A stretch of 64,000 nt of DNA from Microbacterium barkeri (GTDB lineage: Bacteria; Actinomycetota; Actinomycetes; Actinomycetales; Microbacteriaceae): contig NZ_BSEJ01000009.1 of NCBI RefSeq assembly GCF_027921765.1, forward strand, positions 94,515-158,514. Direction: 5' to 3'. A program made the position numbers and the translations under genes. Below, piece after piece: positions 7,172 through 15,511 of the stretch. The notes beneath the pieces were generated by a model that saw only the letters and a list, made by a program, of their open reading frames with translations, ran no database searches and was not told the DNA's origin. Within the stretch, counting starts at the first letter, position 1; each line of letters starts with the position of its first letter.

Positions 7172-8848
7172 ATGAGCGCGCAACCCACACCCGCACAGGC
7201 GCCCGCGGCGCGGATGTCCCGCCGCCAGGTGCTCGAGGCCCTCTCGGGCCTCCTCCTCGCCATGTTCTGCTCCATGGTCTCCACGACCGTGGTCGGCACG
7301 TCGCTGCCCATCATCGTCCCGGCGCTCGGCGGTACCCAGGAGTCCTACACCTGGGTCGTGACGATCACCCTCCTCACCACGGCGATCTCGACCCCGATCT
7401 GGGGCAAGCTCGCCGACCTCGTCAACCGCAAGACCCTCATGCTCATCGCCCTCGCGGTCTTCGTGCTCGCGAGCGCGGGTGCCGGCATGTCCACGAGCGC
7501 CGAGATGCTCATCGCCTTCCGCGCCCTCCAGGGCCTCGGCGGCGGCGGTCTGGCCGCGCTCAGCCAGGTACTCATGGCCGACATCATCAGCCCGCGCGAG
7601 CGCGGCAAGTACATGGGCCTGTTCGCGGGCGTGATGGCGGTCGCGACGGTCGGCGGCCCGCTGCTCGGCGGCGTCATGACCGACACGATCGGATGGCGCT
7701 GGAACTTCTACGTCGGCGTCCCGCTGGGCATCATCGCGTTCGCCGTGCTCCTGCGGACGCTGCGGATCGAGCAGATCCGCGCGGCGAAGGTGCGCATCGA
7801 CTACCTCGGCATCGTGCTCCTCAGCGTCTCGGCCGGCGTGCTCCTCGTCTGGATCACGAACGTGTCGGACTACGGATGGATCAGCTGGGAGACCGCATGG
7901 ATGGTCGGCATCGCGCTGATCGCGGCCGTCGCGTTCGTGCTCGTCGAGCTCCGCGTCGCCGAGCCGCTCATCCCCCTCACGCTCTTCCGCAACCGCACGT
8001 TCACGCTCGCGGTGCTCGCGTCGATCTCGATCGGCGTGGCGATGTTCGGCACCTCCGTCTACCTCGGCCAGTACATGCAGATCTCCCGCGGGTACGGCCC
8101 GACCGAGGCGGGTCTGCTGACGATCCCGATGGCGGCGGGCATGCTCGTGGCGTCGGCCGTCGTGGGACAGCTCGTCACGCGCTTCGGCCGCTGGAAGAGC
8201 TACCTCGTCGTGGGCGCCGTGCTCATGATCGCCGGAACGGGCCTGCTGTCGACGCTCGCGTACGACACGTCGCTGTGGCTCGTCGGCACGTACATGTTCC
8301 TGCTCGGAGCGGGCACCGGCATGACCATGCAGAACCTGGTCCTCGTCGTGCAGAACACGTCGAAGCCGCAGGAGATCGGCGTCGCCAGCTCGGGCGTCAA
8401 CTTCTTCCGCACGGTCGGCGGCACCGCCGGCGTCGCCGTCATGGGGTCGGTGCTGGCGGCGAGCATGACCCAGCAGCTGACGGATCGCGCACAGGAGATC
8501 GGCGCCGCCGTGATGAGCCTGGGCGAGCAGGGCCAGGCCATCCTCGCCCAGCTCCAGTCGGGCGCTCTCCCGGTCACGCGGGACATGCCCGAGGCCATCG
8601 CCGTGATCATCGAGGACGCCTCGGCTCAGGCGATCTCGCACGCGTTCCTCATCGGCGTGCCTCTGGCGGTCCTGAGCCTCGTGGCGATCGCCTTCCTCCC
8701 GAACAAGCCCCTCACCCGGCAGAACAACATCGAGCGGATGCGCGCGCAGCGTCTCGAGGGCGATCTCGCGGTAGCGACCGCCGAGACGGGTTCCATCCCC
8801 GTGCACGTCGCAGATGACGGCGACGCGTCATCTGCGCGCAGCCGCTGA
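7172..8848 (+). CDS. MDR-type MFS transporter, 14-helix (DHA2) family
   Basis: The 558-aa membrane protein of the drug:H+ antiporter-2 type has about 14 helices. Helix 1 contains TTVVGTSLPIIVPALGG (motif D1-like). The motif-A loop WGKLADLVNRKTLM follows, then the RALQGLGGGGLAALSQV and VGGPLLGGVMTDTIGWRWNF motif-C region typical of efflux pumps. A frame-open upstream extension to 7076 is rejected, because the ATG at 7172 has a GAAAGG ribosome-binding site and the extension would start inside the operator region. The downstream MarR gene, 22 bases away, and twin palindromes in the promoter suggest substrate-inducible efflux. The exported compound is unknown. Confidence 0.93.
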   Translation: MSAQPTPAQAPAARMSRRQVLEALSGLLLAMFCSMVSTTVVGTSLPIIVPALGGTQESYTWVVTITLLTTAISTPIWGKLADLVNRKTLMLIALAVFVLASAGAGMSTSAEMLIAFRALQGLGGGGLAALSQVLMADIISPRERGKYMGLFAGVMAVATVGGPLLGGVMTDTIGWRWNFYVGVPLGIIAFAVLLRTLRIEQIRAAKVRIDYLGIVLLSVSAGVLLVWITNVSDYGWISWETAWMVGIALIAAVAFVLVELRVAEPLIPLTLFRNRTFTLAVLASISIGVAMFGTSVYLGQYMQISRGYGPTEAGLLTIPMAAGMLVASAVVGQLVTRFGRWKSYLVVGAVLMIAGTGLLSTLAYDTSLWLVGTYMFLLGAGTGMTMQNLVLVVQNTSKPQEIGVASSGVNFFRTVGGTAGVAVMGSVLAASMTQQLTDRAQEIGAAVMSLGEQGQAILAQLQSGALPVTRDMPEAIAVIIEDASAQAISHAFLIGVPLAVLSLVAIAFLPNKPLTRQNNIERMRAQRLEGDLAVATAETGSIPVHVADDGDASSARSR

Positions 8849-8870
8849 GGCGATCCGAGAGAATGATCCC

Positions 8871-9404
8871 GTGACCGCCGACACCGCCCAGGACGCCGCG
8901 CCCCCGCGCGGACCCGGGCTCCCGCTTGCGGGGACGACGCCCGCCGAGGGCGTCTCCCCCGAGCAGGCGGAGGCCATCAAGTCGGTCGAGGCCGAGTTCA
9001 GCGAGCTGATGACGCACGTGCGGCGCATCATCCACGAGAACGCAGACCGCGTGTCCCCCGGGCTCAACCCCGGCGCCTACAAGGTGTTCACCGCGATCGT
9101 CCGGCACGGCCCGCTCAAGGCGTCGACGCTCGTCGAGCGGATGATGCTCGACAAGGGCCAACTGAGCCGCACCGTGAAGGACCTGCAGGATCTCGGCCTC
9201 ATCGCCCGCACACCGGATCCGAGCGATCGACGGGCGCATCTGCTCGAGGCGACCCCGCTCGGCATCGCGCGCCTCGAGGAGGCCCGCTCCCATCACGAGA
9301 GCCTGCTCTACGACACCCTCCTCGCCTGGGATGTCGAGCGCGTCCGCGACCTCGCGGGCCTCCTCCACGCACTCACCAACGGGACGACGCCCGACCCCCG
9401 CTGA
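8871..9404 (+). CDS. MarR family transcriptional regulator
   Basis: The 177-aa product is a winged-helix MarR protein. The DNA-binding part runs GPLKASTLVERMMLDKGQLSRTVKDLQDLGLI (about residues 80-112), then the wing RTPDPSDRRAHLLEATPLG. The GTG at 8871 is chosen; an ATG at 8814 would overlap the MFS gene by 35 bases. It is cotranscribed with the MFS pump and probably binds the two GTTG-N8-CAAC sites in front of it, giving autorepression relieved by a ligand. It converges on the SipW operon with only 3 bases between the stops. Confidence 0.88.
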   Translation: MTADTAQDAAPPRGPGLPLAGTTPAEGVSPEQAEAIKSVEAEFSELMTHVRRIIHENADRVSPGLNPGAYKVFTAIVRHGPLKASTLVERMMLDKGQLSRTVKDLQDLGLIARTPDPSDRRAHLLEATPLGIARLEEARSHHESLLYDTLLAWDVERVRDLAGLLHALTNGTTPDPR

Positions 9405-9407
9405 GGC

Positions 9408-9905
9408 TCACAGCAGCGTGCACGAGACACCCGAGATCAGCCCCGCGTGGTAGCGGACGCGCTGGCCGAAAGGCGAAGTCCAGCTGGTGCCAGGCAGGAT
9501 CGTGTGCGGCTCGAAATCGACGTTGACTCCGAGCAGGGACTCGATGCTCCCGATCAGACCGGTGCGGAAGCTCGCTCGGTACACGCCGGGGGAGACAGTG
9601 CTTACCTCAGGCTGGACAGAGAAGGTGCTTATCGGCGTCGTCACCCTCCACTCGACGCGCGCACCTGTCGGCTGAGCGGGAAGCGTGTACTGGACCGACA
9701 TGAACACGCCGCCGAGAAGCGGGCGCACGCAGGTGGTGACCGAGAGCGACGACGGCGTGGACAGCGTGCCCGCGGTCAGCGTCGCGTTCGCATGCTCCGC
9801 ATCTGTGAAGGCCGCGTCGGTCGTCGTCGCAGCAGGCGTGAGCACGGCGACCCCGAGCGCGGCGGCGAGGGCGAGTGCGGCGATCCGCCTGCGGAGCCGG
9901 GTCAT
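9408..9905 (-). CDS. SipW-dependent-type secreted protein (third in operon)
   Basis: The 165-aa protein begins with an Arg-rich n-region and hydrophobic core, then the hallmark DAAFTDAEHANATLTAGTL. This is the signal peptide type processed by SipW signal peptidases and found in TasA/camelysin-like fibre or surface proteins. The mature part is Ser/Thr-rich and beta-strand-like with two cysteines (CVRP near the middle, SCTLL at the end) that could form a disulfide. Its ATG overlaps the stop of the LPXTG-like gene (ATGA). It is the last gene of a five-gene operon. A structural surface role is inferred; the mature sequence itself is not one I recognise. Confidence 0.75.
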   Translation of the reverse strand: MTRLRRRIAALALAAALGVAVLTPAATTTDAAFTDAEHANATLTAGTLSTPSSLSVTTCVRPLLGGVFMSVQYTLPAQPTGARVEWRVTTPISTFSVQPEVSTVSPGVYRASFRTGLIGSIESLLGVNVDFEPHTILPGTSWTSPFGQRVRYHAGLISGVSCTLL

Positions 9906-10531
9906 CGCGGCGACCTCCGTGCGCGGCGGCCGCGGGCGAGCGCGGCGACGCCTCCGCCCACGAGCACGACTCCCGCAGCCAGCAACAGCGGTGCGGCAGA
10001 TCCGCCCGTCGGCGACAGGTCGCGCTCGTCGTCCTGATCGACGAAGACCTCGTCGCCCGCCGCGCGCACGTGGACCGAGACCTCCGCTTCGGCCGATTCG
10101 ACGGCCGAGGGCGCCAGGCCCACGTCCAGCCGTACGAAAACGGGTTCCTCGGTGCCCGAGCTCCGCAGCCAGTCGGTGTCCCCGTCGAGCGGCAGCGCCC
10201 AGTCGGCGCGCAGGACCTCCGCCCCCTCAGGGCACTCCGCCCCCTGCCAGGCGACGCCGCACGTGGCGATATCAGCGACGAGGTCGAGCCCGCCTGTGCC
10301 GCGGACGCCGATGTCGAGCGTCCCGGGGTCGGGCGCGTCCACGGAGATCGCGAGCGTCCACGCGACGCTCTCGCCCGGCTCGAGCCGCGCCATCCGCTCC
10401 CAGTCCGCCGTCGACTCGATCCGGATGTGCTCGCCCTCGATCACCCGCGTCGTCGGAGCGGCGACGGCCGCCGTCGGCAGCGCGACGGCCGCGACGACCG
10501 CCGCGAGGCAGAGAGCTCGACGCGGGGTCAT
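9902..10531 (-). CDS. cell-wall-anchored protein with LPXTG-like tail
   Basis: The 209-aa protein has a signal peptide (cleaved after about residue 25, AAVAAPT). Its extracellular domain is about 140 residues with a CGVAWQGAEC cysteine pair. The C-terminal sorting signal is LSPTGG, then a hydrophobic helix and an RGRRARRSPR tail. The motif is a variant of the LAxTG/LPxTG signals cut by class E/F sortases; no sortase is in the window. It overlaps both neighbours by 4 bases (ATGA) and so is tightly coupled to sipW. It probably anchors or caps the SipW-processed proteins at the wall (inference). Confidence 0.72.
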   Translation of the reverse strand: MTPRRALCLAAVVAAVALPTAAVAAPTTRVIEGEHIRIESTADWERMARLEPGESVAWTLAISVDAPDPGTLDIGVRGTGGLDLVADIATCGVAWQGAECPEGAEVLRADWALPLDGDTDWLRSSGTEEPVFVRLDVGLAPSAVESAEAEVSVHVRAAGDEVFVDQDDERDLSPTGGSAAPLLLAAGVVLVGGGVAALARGRRARRSPR

Positions 10532-11130
10532 CCGGTCCCCCGGCCCTCAGGCGCTAGCTCTTCCCTCGCGCGCTCGGCGCCATCCGCCCGACGCGGCCAG
10601 AAGGCCCAGCCGACGAGCAGGGCCGCCCCGATCGAGAGCCCGCCGAGCACACGCGGATCGCCGAAGGACGCGATGACCGGCGCGATCCCGGGCACGGAGA
10701 AGAGCACGATCCGTGCCGTGGTGATCGCGTACGGCGCGACGTCGTCCTGCTCGTTCGCGTCGCCGCGCATCGTGATCACGCGCTCGTCGGCGCTCGCCCC
10801 CGGGTTGATCGAGGTGATGCGGTGCGTCACGGGCAGCTGGCCCTCGCGGTCCACGGTCACGACGTCGCCCACGTCGAGCGACGCGGCCGGCACACGCTGC
10901 ACCATGGCGACGGAGCCGGAGGGGATGGCCGGAGCCATCGATCCCGTGCGGAACATGATGAGCGTGATGTCGAAGAGGTATGCGAGCACCACGAGCACGA
11001 TGCAGACCGTGCCCGCGAGCGCCGCGAGGGTCAGGAGCACGTCGCCGAGGAAGCGCGCGGGCGTCCGCCGACGGATGCCCTGGGCCCGGCGGGCGCGGGC
11101 GTCGCGACGCGTCTGCGGAGGAGCGCTCAT
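10528..11130 (-). CDS. sipW: signal peptidase I, SipW (ER) type
   Basis: The 200-aa membrane protein has a helix at about residues 30-53, then the nucleophile motif FRTGSMAPAIPSGSVAMVQRV and, further on, VTHRI. The second motif shows the Ser-His dyad of ER-type (SipW/Sec11) peptidases, in place of the Ser-Lys of ordinary bacterial LepB. The RGDANEQDDVAPY box follows, then a second C-terminal helix. It sits between three SipW-type signal-peptide proteins and an LPXTG-like protein. Its job is therefore almost certainly to process those neighbours, as SipW does for TasA and TapA in Bacillus. It starts 10 bases after the upstream gene. Confidence 0.88.
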   Translation of the reverse strand: MSAPPQTRRDARARRAQGIRRRTPARFLGDVLLTLAALAGTVCIVLVVLAYLFDITLIMFRTGSMAPAIPSGSVAMVQRVPAASLDVGDVVTVDREGQLPVTHRITSINPGASADERVITMRGDANEQDDVAPYAITTARIVLFSVPGIAPVIASFGDPRVLGGLSIGAALLVGWAFWPRRADGAERAREELAPEGRGTG

Positions 11131-11140
11131 GCGAGGACGC

Positions 11141-11767
11141 TCACGAGGACGTCGCCGTGAACTGCCACGTGGGCGTCACGGAGGCTCCCTGCGCCGCGTT
11201 GGGCGCGGTCGACGGGAGCGTGACGGCGAAGCAGTAGTTGACGGTGCTCGCGCCGTTGGCAGACAGGCTCTGCGACGACGCGGCGTCGGCACCGAGGGGC
11301 GAGCCCGGCGGGATCACGGTCGCGGTCGATGCTCCGAACGTCGTCGCGTCGCACTGCGCCGCGGGAACCGTGCGGACGCCGTAGGTGAGGTACTGGCCGA
11401 GCCCTGTCGTGGCGTTGGCGTCGGTCGCGGTGAGGAGGACGCTCCCGGCGATCGAGGGATTCACCGTGCGCACGCTGAACAGCGCGTAGGTCGTCGTGCC
11501 CGGAGCCATCGCCGTGGGGGCGACCTGGAAGTTCAGGACGGCGGCCGCGCCCGCACTCGCGTGCTCGGTGAAGGTCGTGCCGTTCGTCGCACCCACGATC
11601 CCGAACGTGCCCGCCGTGAGCGTCGCCGTCGTGTGCTCGGTGTCGTTCCATGCCGCCAGCGTCGCGGCGGCGCCGATGCCGAGCACGACGCCGCCTGCCA
11701 GCACCGCCCGCAGGCGGCGCCACCGCAGCGCCCGCCGCCGCGCGTCGCGCGTGGCCTTGCGCGCCAC
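11141..11767 (-). CDS. SipW-dependent-type secreted protein (second in operon)
   Basis: The 208-aa protein has a strongly basic n-region, a hydrophobic core and the signature LAAWNDTEHTTATLTAGTF (about residues 37-55), which marks a SipW-type signal peptide. The mature part is Ala/Thr/Ser-rich with beta-strand character and two cysteines (AQCDATT and NYCFAV), and ends PTWQFTATSS. The ending closely resembles that of the upstream gene (ATWSFTATSE), so the two are paralogues from a duplication. It begins 4 bases after the upstream stop. Likely a fibre or surface-layer subunit; this is inferred from class and context. Confidence 0.8.
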   Translation of the reverse strand: MARKATRDARRRALRWRRLRAVLAGGVVLGIGAAATLAAWNDTEHTTATLTAGTFGIVGATNGTTFTEHASAGAAAVLNFQVAPTAMAPGTTTYALFSVRTVNPSIAGSVLLTATDANATTGLGQYLTYGVRTVPAAQCDATTFGASTATVIPPGSPLGADAASSQSLSANGASTVNYCFAVTLPSTAPNAAQGASVTPTWQFTATSS

Positions 11768-11771
11768 GGGA

Positions 11772-12374
11772 CTACTCCGACGTCGCCGTGAACGACCAGG
11801 TCGCCGTCGCGTCGCCGCCCTCCTCGAGCCCCGCCCCGGCCGTCACCTCGAAGCACAGCTGCACGGGTGCACCGGGCGCGGCGTCTCCCGCGGTGAGCGT
11901 CACGTCGGCACCTGCGGTCAGCGCGTCGAGCGTCGCGCCCGATGCGACGAGCGTGCCCGTCGCGGTCGCCGCGCTGCAGGTCGCGTCGGCGGCGATCGCG
12001 TACACCTCGTACGACAGGTTCGCCGCATTCGCGCCCGTGGCCGCGACGGTGTCGGCGACGAGGGTCGCGTCGGAGGTCGTCGTGTCATCGAGTCGCACCC
12101 AGAACGGCGCGTAGACGACGTCGGTCGGCGACAGGTTCTCGGCGAGCGGCAGCGTGAAGGCGAGGGCCGCTCCGGGTGCCGTCTCGTGGTCCGCGTAACC
12201 GTCCGTCGCGCTCGTCGTCGAGCCCTCCAGGTTGAACGCGCCGGCCCCGAAGGTCCCCGTCGCGAACTCCGAGTCGTTCCAGGCGGCCAGCGTGACGACG
12301 GCGCCGACGCCGAGGACGAGTCCTCCGGCGAGGACGGCGAAGACCTTGCGGCGCCGGGTGTCGGTCGTGCTCAT
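11772..12374 (-). CDS. SipW-dependent-type secreted protein (first in operon)
   Basis: The 200-aa first gene of the surface operon starts MSTTDTRRRKVFAVLAGGL and carries the SipW signature LAAWNDSEFATGTFGAGAF. It is a paralogue of the next gene, sharing the AWND signature, the central disulfide-like cysteines (ATCSAAT, QLCFEV) and the FTATSE ending. Translation is taken from the ATG at 12374, which has a GAGGGG ribosome-binding site. The frame is open to 12479, but that extension has no site and is not signal-like. Residues after 50 are acidic and Thr-rich. It is probably a TasA-like polymerising or surface protein. Confidence 0.82.
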   Translation of the reverse strand: MSTTDTRRRKVFAVLAGGLVLGVGAVVTLAAWNDSEFATGTFGAGAFNLEGSTTSATDGYADHETAPGAALAFTLPLAENLSPTDVVYAPFWVRLDDTTTSDATLVADTVAATGANAANLSYEVYAIAADATCSAATATGTLVASGATLDALTAGADVTLTAGDAAPGAPVQLCFEVTAGAGLEEGGDATATWSFTATSE

Positions 12375-12505
12375 GTGTGCCCCCTCGTGGTGCTGCGTGT
12401 GCGGATATCGGTATTCACGCCGTTCCAGCGTCGCACATGAAACACCGCGCGCATAGCCCTCAGGCTGGGGGCCGGACACCCACGTGCGTCCGGGGCGGGA
12501 GACGA

Positions 12506-12535
12506 CGAAGGCCCCGTCCGGAGACGGGGCCTTCG
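12506..12535 (-). terminator. terminator of the rplK-rplA operon
   Basis: This is a perfect 13-bp inverted repeat (12506-12518 and 12523-12535) with a 4-base loop, 13 bases past the rplA stop. The stem is nearly identical in sequence to the rplL terminator. Confidence 0.8.
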
Positions 12536-12548
12536 CAGGATGGGCGTG

Positions 12549-13241
12549 TTACGCGATCGCGTTGACGTCCAGCGGGATGCCGGGGCCGAACGTGGTCGAC
12601 ACCGCGCCCTTCTGGATGTAGCGGCCCTTCGAGCTCGACGGCTTGAGGCGGACGATCTCCTCGAGCGCTGCGCCGATGTTCTCGTTCAGCTGCTCGGCCG
12701 AGAACGAGGCCTTGCCGACGACGAAGTGCACGTTGGCGTGCTTGTCGACGCGGAACTCGATCTTGCCGCCCTTGATCTCCTCGACGGCCTTGGCCGTGTT
12801 GGGGGTGACGGTGCCGGTCTTCGGGTTGGGCATGAGGCCACGGGGGCCGAGCACCTTGCCGAGTCGACCGACCTGGCCCATGAGCTCCGGCACGGCGACA
12901 GCCGCGTCGAAGTCGGTCCAGCCGGCGGCGACCTTCTCGATGAGCTCGGCGCCGCCGACCTCGTCCGCACCGGCGGCGATGGCGGCCTCGGCGGCCGGGC
13001 CGTTGGCGAAGACGATGACGCGGGCGGTCTTGCCCGTTCCGTGCGGCAGGATGACCGTGCCGCGGACCATCTGGTCCGCCTTGCGCGGGTCGACCGAGAG
13101 CTTGAGCGCGACCTCGACGGTCGAGTCGAACTTCTTCGAGCCCGTCTCCTTCGCGAGCGCGACGGCCTCAGCGGGCGTGTAGAACTTGCCGGCCTCGATC
13201 TTCTCGGCGGCGGACTGGTAAGCCTTGGACTTGGTAGCCAT
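12549..13241 (-). CDS. rplA: 50S ribosomal protein L1
   Basis: The 230-aa L1 stalk protein binds 23S rRNA helix 76 and helps release deacylated tRNA. Normal features are [15 protein letters not shown] at the start, the [10 protein letters not shown] rRNA-binding stretch, [17 protein letters not shown], and a conserved C-terminal [10 protein letters not shown] region. The frame happens to stay open through rplK up to 13793. The ATG at 13241 is fixed by homology and by its position 14 bases after the rplK stop. It is second in the rplK-rplA operon and followed by a terminator. Confidence 0.98.
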   Translation of the reverse strand: MATKSKAYQSAAEKIEAGKFYTPAEAVALAKETGSKKFDSTVEVALKLSVDPRKADQMVRGTVILPHGTGKTARVIVFANGPAAEAAIAAGADEVGGAELIEKVAAGWTDFDAAVAVPELMGQVGRLGKVLGPRGLMPNPKTGTVTPNTAKAVEEIKGGKIEFRVDKHANVHFVVGKASFSAEQLNENIGAALEEIVRLKPSSSKGRYIQKGAVSTTFGPGIPLDVNAIA

Positions 13242-13255
13242 GTTCGTTATCCCCC

Positions 13256-13687
13256 TCAGTCCTCGACCGTGATGCCCATGGAGCGGGCGGTGCCGGCGAT
13301 GATCTTCGAGGCGGCCTCGAGGTCGTTCGCGTTGAGGTCGGGCTGCTTCGTCTTGGCGATCTCGGCGACCTGCTCCTTGGTGAGCTTCGCGACCTTGACC
13401 GTGTGCGGCGTGGACGAGCCCTTGGCGACGCCTGCCGCCTTCTTGATGAGCTCGGCTGCCGGCGGAGTCTTCAGGACGAACGTGAAGCTGCGGTCCTCGT
13501 AGACGGTGATCTCCACGGGGATGACGTTGCCGCGCTGCGACTCGGTCGCCGCGTTGTACGCCTTGCAGAACTCCATGATGTTGACGCCGTGCTGACCCAG
13601 GGCGGGTCCGATCGGCGGCGCCGGGTTGGCTGCACCGGCGTTGATCTGAAGCTTGATCAGGCCGGTCACCTTCTTCTTCGGTGCCAT
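13256..13687 (-). CDS. rplK: 50S ribosomal protein L11
   Basis: The 143-aa protein forms the GTPase-associated centre with 23S rRNA. It shows the N-terminal proline-rich switch [25 protein letters not shown] and the C-terminal RNA-binding domain with [29 protein letters not shown], shown here in part only. The ribosome-binding site GAGGAAGAGGAA precedes the ATG at 13687. It heads the rplK-rplA operon, separated from nusG by a terminator and its own promoter region. Confidence 0.98.
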   Translation of the reverse strand: MAPKKKVTGLIKLQINAGAANPAPPIGPALGQHGVNIMEFCKAYNAATESQRGNVIPVEITVYEDRSFTFVLKTPPAAELIKKAAGVAKGSSTPHTVKVAKLTKEQVAEIAKTKQPDLNANDLEAASKIIAGTARSMGITVED

Positions 13688-13802
13688 TTCCTCTTCCTCT
13701 CATCGAGTGAATGCCGGATGCATCCGCTCTCCCGCGCATCCGGCGGATCCGGATGGCGGTGTGTCGGCGCGCGCGAAAGCGCACGCAAACCACACAAGTC
13801 TA
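13688..13802 (-). promoter_or_regulatory. rplK promoter and leader
   Basis: A TAGACT -10 box lies at 13797-13802 on the minus strand, predicting a start near 13790 and a leader of about 100 bases. The -35 is poor. The leader contains repeated GGATG/CATCC segments that can pair (around 13718-13760), consistent with L1-type translational control, which I infer but cannot score. Confidence 0.5.
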
Positions 13803-13840
13803 CCCGATTCGGCGACGCCGCGCAGCACGCCCGCTGAACG

Positions 13841-13878
13841 GCGAACGCCCCGCCGGCGGGAGCCGACGGGGCGTTCGC
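13841..13878 (-). terminator. nusG terminator
   Basis: A 17-bp stem with one mismatch (13841-13857 and 13862-13878) and a 4-base loop lies 15 bases past the nusG stop on the minus strand. Confidence 0.75.
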
Positions 13879-13893
13879 GACGCGCGAAGCGGG

Positions 13894-14904
13894 TCAGATC
13901 TTGGTGACCTGGTCGAACGAGAGCTCGACGGGCGTCTCTCGCTCGAAGAGCGACACGAGCACCGTGAGCTTGCCGCTCTCGGGCTTGATCTCGCTGATGG
14001 AACCGGGAAGGCCGGCGAACGAGCCCTCCTTGATCGTGATCGTCTCGCCGATCTCGAAGTCGACCTCGGCCGGGATGACGCGAGCGGGGGCCGCCTGGCC
14101 CTTCTTCGACGCGCCCTTGGCGGCCTGCGCCTGCGCCTCCTTGAGCTCCGCGAGCGGCTTCAGCATGTTGAAGGCCTCTTCGAAGCGGAGGGGCGTCGGG
14201 TTGTGGGCGTTGCCCACGAAGCCCGTGACGCCCGGCGTGTGGCGCACGACCGACCAGGTGTCCTCGTTGAGCTCCATGCGCACGAGCACGTAGCCCGGGA
14301 TGCGCACGCGCGTGACCATCTTGCGCTGGCCGTTCTTGATCTCGACGACGTCCTCCATCGGGACCTCGACCTGGTAGATGTCGTCCTCGACCTCGAGCGT
14401 CGACTTGCGCTGCTCGATGTTGGCCTTCACCTTGCGCTCGAAGCCCGCGTACGAGTGGATGACGTACCACTTGCCCTCGAGCGAGCGCAGCTCGCGGCGG
14501 AACGCCTCATAGGGGTCGTCCTCGGCGTCCGACTCCTCGTCGTCGGCGTCGTCGCCGACCTCGGGGCCGTCGTACGGTGCGACCTCCTCGGCGGCAGCCG
14601 CCGCGGCCTCGTCGGCCTCCTCGGCCGCGGAGTCCGTGAGGACCTCGGCAGCGGCCTCGACCTCAGCGGCCTCGTCGATGTTCAGTGCGTCGTTCACGAT
14701 CGCGTCGGCCTCCGGGTCGTCGATGTCGATGTCCTCGTCAGAGTCCTCGTCGAAGTCGCCCTCGACGTGCATGGCGTTGTGCTCGGCGGACGAGCTCGAG
14801 CGCTCCTCCTCGGCGAGGACGTTGCCCTCCTGGGCCTCGTCCTCTTCGCTCGACTGCTCAGCAGCCGTCGCCAGGTCGACGTCGTCGGCATACTTCTCAG
14901 ACAC
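13894..14904 (-). CDS. nusG: transcription termination/antitermination protein NusG
   Basis: The 336-aa product has residues 1-140 that are a low-complexity acidic extension rich in Glu, Asp and Ala. The NGN domain starts at about residue 144 ([21 protein letters not shown]) and contains [20 protein letters not shown], which binds RNA polymerase. The KOW domain lies at about 275-336 ([18 protein letters not shown]), which contacts Rho or S10. The GTG at 14904 with a GGAAGAGA site upstream is preferred to an ATG at 14961. Long acidic N-termini are common in actinobacterial NusG but absent from the E. coli protein. It follows secE by 98 bases. Confidence 0.96.
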   Translation of the reverse strand: MSEKYADDVDLATAAEQSSEEDEAQEGNVLAEEERSSSSAEHNAMHVEGDFDEDSDEDIDIDDPEADAIVNDALNIDEAAEVEAAAEVLTDSAAEEADEAAAAAAEEVAPYDGPEVGDDADDEESDAEDDPYEAFRRELRSLEGKWYVIHSYAGFERKVKANIEQRKSTLEVEDDIYQVEVPMEDVVEIKNGQRKMVTRVRIPGYVLVRMELNEDTWSVVRHTPGVTGFVGNAHNPTPLRFEEAFNMLKPLAELKEAQAQAAKGASKKGQAAPARVIPAEVDFEIGETITIKEGSFAGLPGSISEIKPESGKLTVLVSLFERETPVELSFDQVTKI

Positions 14905-15002
14905 GTGGTTTCTCTTCCGTTCCGGACGCCGAGAGGCGTCACGCAGACTTGCTCTCTCCATTGTGGCGCGGAGAGGGCATGCGCGTCATCCGACCGGCTG
15001 GA

Positions 15003-15266
15003 TCAGCTCGGGACGCCGAAGACCACCGTCGTGACCCACGAGAACAGGTAGTCCAGGCCGTACACGAGGGCCATCATGATCACCACGAACCCCAGCACCA
15101 CGGCGGTGAACTTCAGGAGCTCCTTGCGCGTGGGAGTGACGACCTTGCGGAGCTCGGCGATCACCTGGCGGATGAAGATCACGATGCGCGCGAAGAAGCC
15201 TGCCTTCTTGCCGCCGGTCGTGCCAGCCGCCGCGACGATCTCGCCGCCCGAAGCGTCGTGGGCCAT
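15003..15266 (-). CDS. secE: preprotein translocase subunit SecE
   Basis: The 87-aa small Sec translocon subunit clamps SecY. It has a cytoplasmic amphipathic helix (FFARIVIFIRQVIAELRKVV), the conserved TPTRKELLKFT turn, and one membrane helix (about residues 57-80). It lies 36 bases downstream of tRNA-Trp and upstream of nusG, which is the conserved actinobacterial order. The family is short; this length is normal. Confidence 0.96.
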   Translation of the reverse strand: MAHDASGGEIVAAAGTTGGKKAGFFARIVIFIRQVIAELRKVVTPTRKELLKFTAVVLGFVVIMMALVYGLDYLFSWVTTVVFGVPS

Positions 15267-15301
15267 GGGTTACCTTTCGTGAGTCAGCTGTCGCTGACGC
15301 G

Positions 15302-15374
<73 letters not shown>

Positions 15375-15511
15375 AGAGATCGTTCGATCTCAGGAATGCC
15401 CCTCCCCGACTGCCGTCGTGCACGAGGCACAGCGGAAGAATGCAGAGGAGCACTGCTTCATCCAGCATACGGCATGCCGATGGGCACCGCGAACCGAGGC
15501 GCGCCGTCCGC

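Noticed and set aside
12549..13793. A fused or extended rplA reading frame covering rplK
   Set aside because: The frame is open by composition only; L1 begins at the ATG at 13241 and L11 is encoded in another frame.
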